Positions 39,349-43,740 of a DNA stretch of 43,740 nt are shown piece by piece (position 1 is the stretch's first letter; each line of letters begins with the position of its first letter). The notes beneath the pieces are model-generated. The model ran no database searches. It saw only the letters and a list, made by a program, of their open reading frames with translations, and was not told where the DNA came from. Source of the stretch: an uncultured Bacteroidales bacterium. Its GTDB lineage: Bacteria > Bacteroidota > Bacteroidia > Bacteroidales > UBA932. A program made the position numbers and the translations under genes. The stretch covers positions 1-43,740 of the forward strand of contig CAMVKH010000010.1 of assembly GCA_947168065.1 (NCBI GenBank). Direction: 5' to 3'.

Positions 39349-41007
39349 CTACAGCACCCGCAAGTATTCATCCTTATAAGGCGAATCCATTTGCCGGATG
39401 CGGTCCCTCAAGCGCGAACGCTTGGTGTAAACATTCGAGAGAGACAAGTTAAGAAACGTCGCAACGATGTTTGGATCAAAGCCAGCAATCGTGTAGCATA
39501 TGAATCGGGAATCTTCTTCGCTCACCTTTCCCAAATCGGCTTTTAAACGAGCCACTATATTGTTCAGGTCGTGATTGATCTGCTCTTCAAAGAGTTCCTG
39601 TTGCTTCTTATCTTTCCCGATGAAAGCGATGATATCCTTAACTTTTCCATAGACAGCGGTCTTTCTGGTCTCTTCCGGTTTCCCTTGATTCTTCATGTAG
39701 GTCTTGCATAGGGAACCGACCGTATCAAACTGATTTTTGAATAGTTGAATATACGATTGCTGTAATGAGGAAAACTCGGATCTGGTTTGAACTAACAGCA
39801 TATTTGATTCTTCTGCAATTCTGATCAGATTGTCAGCTGCAATGCGTTCTTTTTCCCTTTTGCGAATAGACCAGAAAACAAATACGCCAAAGATGAGAAA
39901 CAAACCCATGATTAAGATCGCAAAGGACAAGCGCTGAACCTGAGATTTATGCTTTGTCTCTACGGCTTCATTTTGATAATAATCCTGAAGTGACTTCGTG
40001 ATAGAATTGTTAAGCATTCTATCCACGTTTTCATCTTGCTCGCTGTAGATCGATGTCAATAACTGATTAGCCTTGGAATAATCGCCCCGCAAACTAGCAA
40101 TCAAGTATTCGTAATAACGTGAATCCCGACGGCTTCGCTCAGGTTGGTCATTCAATAAAGAAAGGATAGCATCACATGTCTTGTTATCGCCATCAAGAGC
40201 AGAAGCATAGGCATAAATTCCATATGCCTTGACTGAAAGAGAAGCTTTATAATCAGAATACAGTCGATTGAGAAGATCAATTGCTCCTTTCGGGTCAACA
40301 TCTGGTTGGACAACTTTCATAGCCGCAAAACGCACCAGAAACATTCTCATTGCAGCAGTATCTCTCTGGGCAAGTTCAATTACCCGTCGATATAAAGAAT
40401 CTGCTTTTTCCCATTCACTCTTTTCTTGGTATGCCATAGCAAGCAGTCCGATAGAAAGATTATAATGGGCCGTATCCTTTGCACATTGAAAATGAGCCAT
40501 TCCTTTTTCAACATATTCCTGCTCCTTGTCAGCGTAATGGGCGTTTTTATAAATATCAGACATGGCCATAGCCAATAACCCTTTAAACCCCTCGTCTTGA
40601 GATTTGCCAGATGCAATTTCTGCCTGTGTATATGAAATGATGGCTGTATTAGGATTGTGGCCATTGTATTGAATCCTCCCCAGATAATAGTACGCCTTCA
40701 TCTTCTCGTCGGCCGTTCCGTGCTTGGCGTAGTACTCCACCGCTGGCATCACAACACCCACATCCGTCGTATCTATCCAGTTCTTGTCGAGCGCCATGGC
40801 GTGCAGCAGGGCGTAGTGGGCGCGGAGGCTGCGGGTTGTGAGCGTTGTGGTATCGATGGTGCGGATAATGGCCAGGGCACTATCGGGGCTGAATTGGATA
40901 TAGGTCTCGACATCGTCCAGCGTAGCGGCTGTCCGCCGGCTGGCACAGGAGGCCAGGAGGAGAAGGACCAAAGAAAGGGCAAAGCAGTATAAAAGACGAC
41001 GACGCAT
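39349..41007 (-). CDS. TPR-containing membrane regulator with C-terminal helix-turn-helix
   Basis: 552 residues. A lipobox-like LLASC (Cys21) ends the signal segment. Tetratricopeptide-like helical repeats (about 30-330: YYYLGRIQYN, AMAYQEKSEWEKADSLYRRVIELA) form a periplasmic sensor. A membrane helix (about 358-378, SFAILIMGLFLIFGVFVFW) is followed by a coiled coil and a cytosolic C-terminal domain with a LuxR-like helix-turn-helix (about 505-545, IAGFDPNIVATFLNLSLSNV). Bacteroidota have many such TPR-TM-HTH proteins; they are treated as one-component membrane regulators, although most targets are untested. It has its own TATATTTG promoter 28 nt upstream. The next genes on the same strand are the small barrel gene and the 109-residue gene. 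Confidence 0.82.
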   Translation of the reverse strand: MRRRLLYCFALSLVLLLLASCASRRTAATLDDVETYIQFSPDSALAIIRTIDTTTLTTRSLRAHYALLHAMALDKNWIDTTDVGVVMPAVEYYAKHGTADEKMKAYYYLGRIQYNGHNPNTAIISYTQAEIASGKSQDEGFKGLLAMAMSDIYKNAHYADKEQEYVEKGMAHFQCAKDTAHYNLSIGLLAMAYQEKSEWEKADSLYRRVIELAQRDTAAMRMFLVRFAAMKVVQPDVDPKGAIDLLNRLYSDYKASLSVKAYGIYAYASALDGDNKTCDAILSLLNDQPERSRRDSRYYEYLIASLRGDYSKANQLLTSIYSEQDENVDRMLNNSITKSLQDYYQNEAVETKHKSQVQRLSFAILIMGLFLIFGVFVFWSIRKREKERIAADNLIRIAEESNMLLVQTRSEFSSLQQSYIQLFKNQFDTVGSLCKTYMKNQGKPEETRKTAVYGKVKDIIAFIGKDKKQQELFEEQINHDLNNIVARLKADLGKVSEEDSRFICYTIAGFDPNIVATFLNLSLSNVYTKRSRLRDRIRQMDSPYKDEYLRVL

Positions 41008-41034
41008 TCGAAAACAGTAGAATTAAGCTATACA

Positions 41035-41042
41035 CAAATATA
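41035..41042 (-). promoter_or_regulatory. Promoter -7 box of the TPR regulator gene
   Basis: Minus-strand TATATTTG in the 68-nt gap between the Fic-domain gene and the TPR regulator gene. Confidence 0.5.
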
Positions 41043-41075
41043 CGAAATTCTCTCTGATAAGTATCGGCGTCCTCC

Positions 41076-42581
41076 TCAGCCAACGATGCCGGCGAGGAGG
41101 GATGCAAATTCGCTTATGTCTCCTTGAACACTCGCCCGTTCAAGCGCAGACATATATTTGTCTCGGATTTCCTTTTGAATGATAGTCCATCTATAACCTC
41201 CGGATGCCAGCATTACGTTCATCATAAATCTTCCCATTCGGCCGTTACCGTCCATATACGGGTGTATGAAAGTGAAGATGAAATGACCCAGCACAGCCCT
41301 CACCCACGCATCTTCTTCACTTTTAAGCAGGTCAAAAAGTACCGGCATCGCATCCAGGACAGCCTCGGGATTGAGCGGTGTATGCATCGAATTGCGGATA
41401 TAGACCTGCGCAGTCCTATACCCTACAATATCTCCTGCTTTGATTATACCGGCCATCACAGACGGAGCGAACATCTCCTGATACCATATCCTGTGGTCTT
41501 TCTCAACAACAACGCCAGCATTCTTGCCATCGAAAATTGCCAGCAGGCTTTTCTTGACTTCCTGAAATGCCTGCCAATATCCACGTGCCGCAAGGGCGGT
41601 TTTATCTTCTTTGTCGGACGCATTCTCGTCCGGCTTCCAGTTGCCGCTGCGGACTTTCTCAATAAGTTCTTCGGAAACCTTGTATCCCTCTATCGACAAA
41701 GAATGATAGGCATCCAACTTATATCGGTCTTCAACATCCTTCATATAGGCTTCGATGCCGATTCCTGCAGGTACGGAAGGTTTAACAGCTAGTACCACAT
41801 CGCGCATACTTTTCCACATCAGGCGAATGCGCGTGGCATAGGGTGACAGGTCCCTGACAAACTCATACTTGTCGGTAAATGGATCTTCTTCACGGATAAC
41901 GTATCCGAAACGATTCATCGTGGTTTTAATCTCATCGGCGACCGAAAGCATCTGGACATTCCTGAATGCACCTATCAATCTACCTGCGCGTGACGAACGT
42001 CCCTTGTCGAGAAGGTATGGCAGCACCTGCGATGAATCCCTTATAGCGGAAAGAGCCGTTCTGGCAGTGATGCTGCTGCGCTGGAAAAGAATCGGCGATG
42101 ACATCACCAAAGCTTCGGGGATGCTGTAAACATTCAAACCATATCGGCTTTCCGTGTCAATATCGGCTGCGCAATCCGCTTTCAGAAAAAAAATACTGCA
42201 TCCGAAAGGAAGGCTCACGCTTGTGTTGTTGCACTTTCGCGAGCGTATAATCAATTGTGGAAGGACAGTCCAATTGCCAGTCTGAACAGCCAATGACACC
42301 TCAGCCGACAGACACCATTCATCTCCAAGCTTTTCGCGCACATACTCGGAAATGAACCTCCAGTATGAAATATACCAGGCCGTCGTATCGCCGGACTCGG
42401 CTGCAGGATCTGACTGAATATACCATCCCCCGACGACTTTCATCAGAAAGCCGTTTTCAACAAGACGTTCCTGATGGGTTCTGCTGATCTCCGAAGACCT
42501 GATTACAGGGCTACTCTTCGACTCTTGTATCTGTCTCAGAACGTCGAGCGACTGTGCAAGTTTCTCTGAAGGTATTGCCAT
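41076..42581 (-). CDS. Fic-domain protein with AbiEi-like N-terminal region
   Basis: 501 residues, no signal peptide, cytosolic. The C-terminal Fic domain (about 285-495) has the full catalytic motif HPYMDGNGRMGR (His440 to Arg451), so AMP or another nucleotide-derived group could be transferred to target proteins. An inhibitory-helix motif SxxxEG lies upstream (Ser294, Glu298, Gly299), as in class II Fic proteins. Residues about 8-57 look like a winged helix with the order seen in AbiEi-type antitoxins (IRSSEISRTHQERLVENG, then VVGGWYIQ), and 65-230 continues with an AbiEi-like pattern. This region is a recollected resemblance, not a proven match. The gene has a TTTG-N19-TATCTTTG promoter, sits alone between tRNA-Arg and a TPR regulator, and is AT-richer than most of the window. 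Confidence 0.85.
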   Translation of the reverse strand: MAIPSEKLAQSLDVLRQIQESKSSPVIRSSEISRTHQERLVENGFLMKVVGGWYIQSDPAAESGDTTAWYISYWRFISEYVREKLGDEWCLSAEVSLAVQTGNWTVLPQLIIRSRKCNNTSVSLPFGCSIFFLKADCAADIDTESRYGLNVYSIPEALVMSSPILFQRSSITARTALSAIRDSSQVLPYLLDKGRSSRAGRLIGAFRNVQMLSVADEIKTTMNRFGYVIREEDPFTDKYEFVRDLSPYATRIRLMWKSMRDVVLAVKPSVPAGIGIEAYMKDVEDRYKLDAYHSLSIEGYKVSEELIEKVRSGNWKPDENASDKEDKTALAARGYWQAFQEVKKSLLAIFDGKNAGVVVEKDHRIWYQEMFAPSVMAGIIKAGDIVGYRTAQVYIRNSMHTPLNPEAVLDAMPVLFDLLKSEEDAWVRAVLGHFIFTFIHPYMDGNGRMGRFMMNVMLASGGYRWTIIQKEIRDKYMSALERASVQGDISEFASLLAGIVG

Positions 42582-42613
42582 ATTCTTGCAATATTACACG
42601 TTAATTTATGATG

Positions 42614-42644
42614 CAAAGATACACTTTAATTTTTGTCGCGCAAA
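42614..42644 (-). promoter_or_regulatory. Promoter of the Fic-domain gene
   Basis: Minus-strand TTTG (42641-42644), a 19-nt spacer and TATCTTTG (42614-42621), an exact consensus fit. The leader is about 30 nt. Confidence 0.68.
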
Positions 42645-42674
42645 TACAATAGGTTTTTCACCCCGCACGGGAAT

Positions 42675-42710
42675 ACGAAAAAAGCTCGGCTGTCGCCGAG
42701 CTTTTTTCGT
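42675..42710. terminator. Bidirectional terminator after tRNA-Arg
   Basis: A perfect palindrome: ACGAAAAAAGCTCGGC with its complement around a 4-nt loop, giving A- and T-runs on both sides. It abuts the 3' end of tRNA-Arg. Confidence 0.88.
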
Positions 42711-42781
42711 ACCCCCGTGCGGAATCGAACCGCAACCGTCAGAACCGGAATCTGAAATTCTATCCATTAAACTACGGAGGC
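42710..42781 (-). tRNA. tRNA-Arg (anticodon CCG)
   Basis: On the minus strand the acceptor GCCTCCG pairs with CGGGGGT (with G-U pairs), the anticodon stem TCAGA/TCTGA encloses TTCCGGT with CCG at 42746-42748, and the T arm is TGCGG/CCGCA with loop TTCGATT. CCA is not encoded, unlike the tRNA-His in this window. Confidence 0.95.
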
Positions 42782-42794
42782 CGGTTTGCACGTG

Positions 42795-42802
42795 CAAAGA
42801 TA
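42795..42802 (-). promoter_or_regulatory. Promoter -7 box of tRNA-Arg
   Basis: Minus-strand TATCTTTG, 13 nt before the 5' end of the mature tRNA. Confidence 0.6.
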
Positions 42803-42825
42803 TTGTTTTTCTTTGATTATTTCGC

Positions 42826-42833
42826 TACATTTG
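42826..42833 (+). promoter_or_regulatory. Promoter -7 box of the carboxytransferase gene
   Basis: TACATTTG with ATTG 20 nt upstream (42802-42805). The ATG follows after about 50 nt. It is divergent from the tRNA-Arg promoter. Confidence 0.55.
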
Positions 42834-42884
42834 CATAATGTTTTGACGGAATTTCCATACAAATCATAACTACAACCCTACGAT

Positions 42885-43740
42885 ATGGCTCGTGAAATCA
42901 AATTTTCGCTCGTTTATCGAGACATGTGGCAGTCATCCGGCAAATATACGGCCCGGGTCGACCAGCTCAAAGAAATAGCTCCAGTAATCATCGACATGGG
43001 GTGCTTCGACCGCGTGGAAACGAACGGCGGTGCGTTCGAACAGGTCCAGCTCCTCTATGGCCAGAACCCGAACAAGGCGGTCCGTGCCTTTACGGAGCCG
43101 CTTCATAAGGCGGGTATCCAGACCCACATGCTCGACCGTGGTCTGAATGCCCTCCGCATGTACCCCTGCCCTGTCGATGTGCGCAAGCTCATGTACAAGG
43201 TCAAGCACGCCCAGGGCGTCGATATCACGCGTATCTTCGACGGCCTGAACGATGCCAACAACATCATCCCTTCGATCAAGTACGCCATCGAAGGCGGCAT
43301 GATCCCCCAGGCTTCCCTGTGCATCACGTACTCCCCGATCCATACCGTGGAGTATTACACCTCTCTGGCTGAGAAGCTCATCGAAGCCGGTGCGCAGGAA
43401 ATCTGCCTCAAGGATATGGCCGGTATCGGCCGTCCCTGGTCGGTCGGCCAGATCATCGCGGGGATCAAGAAGAAACACCCCGACATCATCGTCCAGTATC
43501 ACGGCCATACGGGTCCCGGTTTCTCCGTCGCTTCGATGCTCGAGGCCGCCAAGGCCGGTGTCGATGTGCTCGACGTAGCCATGGAACCGCTCTCCTGGGG
43601 CAAGATCCATCCCGACGTGATCACCATCCGCGCCATGCTCAAGGATGCCGGTTTCCAGGTGAAGGACATCAACATGAAGGCCTATATGGAAGCCCGCGCC
43701 CTCACGCAGAAGTTCATCGACGACTTCCTGGGCTACTTCA
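42885..43740 (+). CDS. Pyruvate carboxylase subunit B / oxaloacetate decarboxylase alpha-type carboxytransferase (partial)
   Basis: The first 285 residues, with no stop before the window end. It opens MAREIKFSLVYRDMWQSSGK, the Bacteroidota form of the carboxytransferase (HMGL-like TIM barrel). Conserved segments include ETNGGAFEQVQLLYG, the CLKDMAG motif with the substrate/metal-site Lys and Asp, the metal-binding YHGHTGPG pair of His, and ARALTQKFIDDFLGYF. The family moves a carboxyl group between biotin and pyruvate/oxaloacetate; in this phylum it works with separate biotin carrier and carboxylase or sodium-pump subunits. Whether it runs as carboxylase or decarboxylase needs the genes beyond the window. 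The start is the first ATG after a TACATTTG promoter. Confidence 0.93.
   Translation, partial: MAREIKFSLVYRDMWQSSGKYTARVDQLKEIAPVIIDMGCFDRVETNGGAFEQVQLLYGQNPNKAVRAFTEPLHKAGIQTHMLDRGLNALRMYPCPVDVRKLMYKVKHAQGVDITRIFDGLNDANNIIPSIKYAIEGGMIPQASLCITYSPIHTVEYYTSLAEKLIEAGAQEICLKDMAGIGRPWSVGQIIAGIKKKHPDIIVQYHGHTGPGFSVASMLEAAKAGVDVLDVAMEPLSWGKIHPDVITIRAMLKDAGFQVKDINMKAYMEARALTQKFIDDFLGYF

Noticed and set aside
41124..41792. 222-codon plus-strand frame opposite the Fic gene
   Set aside because: No domain or promoter; the opposite strand carries the intact Fic motif.
42586..42816. Small frames across tRNA-Arg on both strands
   Set aside because: CGIEPQPSEPESEILSI-type sequence is the usual antisense-tRNA artefact.

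Overview
The window looks like a GC-rich member of the Bacteroidales (Bacteroidota). The evidence is a SusC/SusD pair with a hybrid two-component regulator (HTCS), many Bac-type promoters (-7 box TAnnTTTG, sometimes with TTTG 18-21 bp upstream), lipoproteins with LAAxC-type lipoboxes, a fimbrillin-like lipoprotein, pyruvate:ferredoxin oxidoreductase, and a Bacteroidota-type pyruvate/oxaloacetate carboxytransferase. I cannot name a genus. High GC makes several very long antisense open frames, which are shadows of real genes.

Layout. 1-7.8 kb: a large periplasmic alpha-2-macroglobulin lipoprotein with an intact CLEQ thioester motif, divergent from pbpC (PBP1C) across about 56 bp holding opposed promoters. 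7.8-10.2 kb: a membrane-anchored AraC-type regulator, a strong hairpin, a 45-residue peptide gene and a fimbrillin-like lipoprotein. 10.2-10.6 kb: an inverted-repeat region and tRNA-His. 10.6-16.3 kb (minus): outer-membrane barrel protein, then LytS-like kinase, LytTR response regulator and a DUF4832-like lipoprotein. 16.4-21.7 kb: nifJ-type pyruvate oxidoreductase, a secreted unknown protein and fabD.

21.8-37.9 kb is a polysaccharide utilization locus. On the minus strand the order is susC, susD, CE1-like esterase A, GH3 lipoprotein, esterase B, esterase C, type-B carboxylesterase lipoprotein, then a terminator. The HTCS regulator is divergent from susC. The locus has four esterases and one exo-glycosidase but no endo-acting depolymerase, which suggests an acylated oligosaccharide or small glycoconjugate as substrate. 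The susC-HTCS gap carries four GTCCA motifs at an exact 20-bp period, the best operator candidate in the window.

37.9-42.8 kb is visibly more AT-rich. It holds an intergenic repeat cluster, a small unknown gene, a small outer-membrane barrel gene, a TPR/transmembrane/HTH regulator lipoprotein, a Fic-domain protein with an AbiEi-like N-terminal part, and tRNA-Arg. The window ends inside the carboxytransferase gene.

The observations I rate highest are the phased GTCCA array, a 21-bp-period direct repeat upstream of the barrel gene linked to the LytTR system, the AbiEi-like/Fic fusion, the esterase-dominated PUL, and three genes whose -7 box lies exactly 4 nt before the start codon, implying leaderless or near-leaderless mRNAs.
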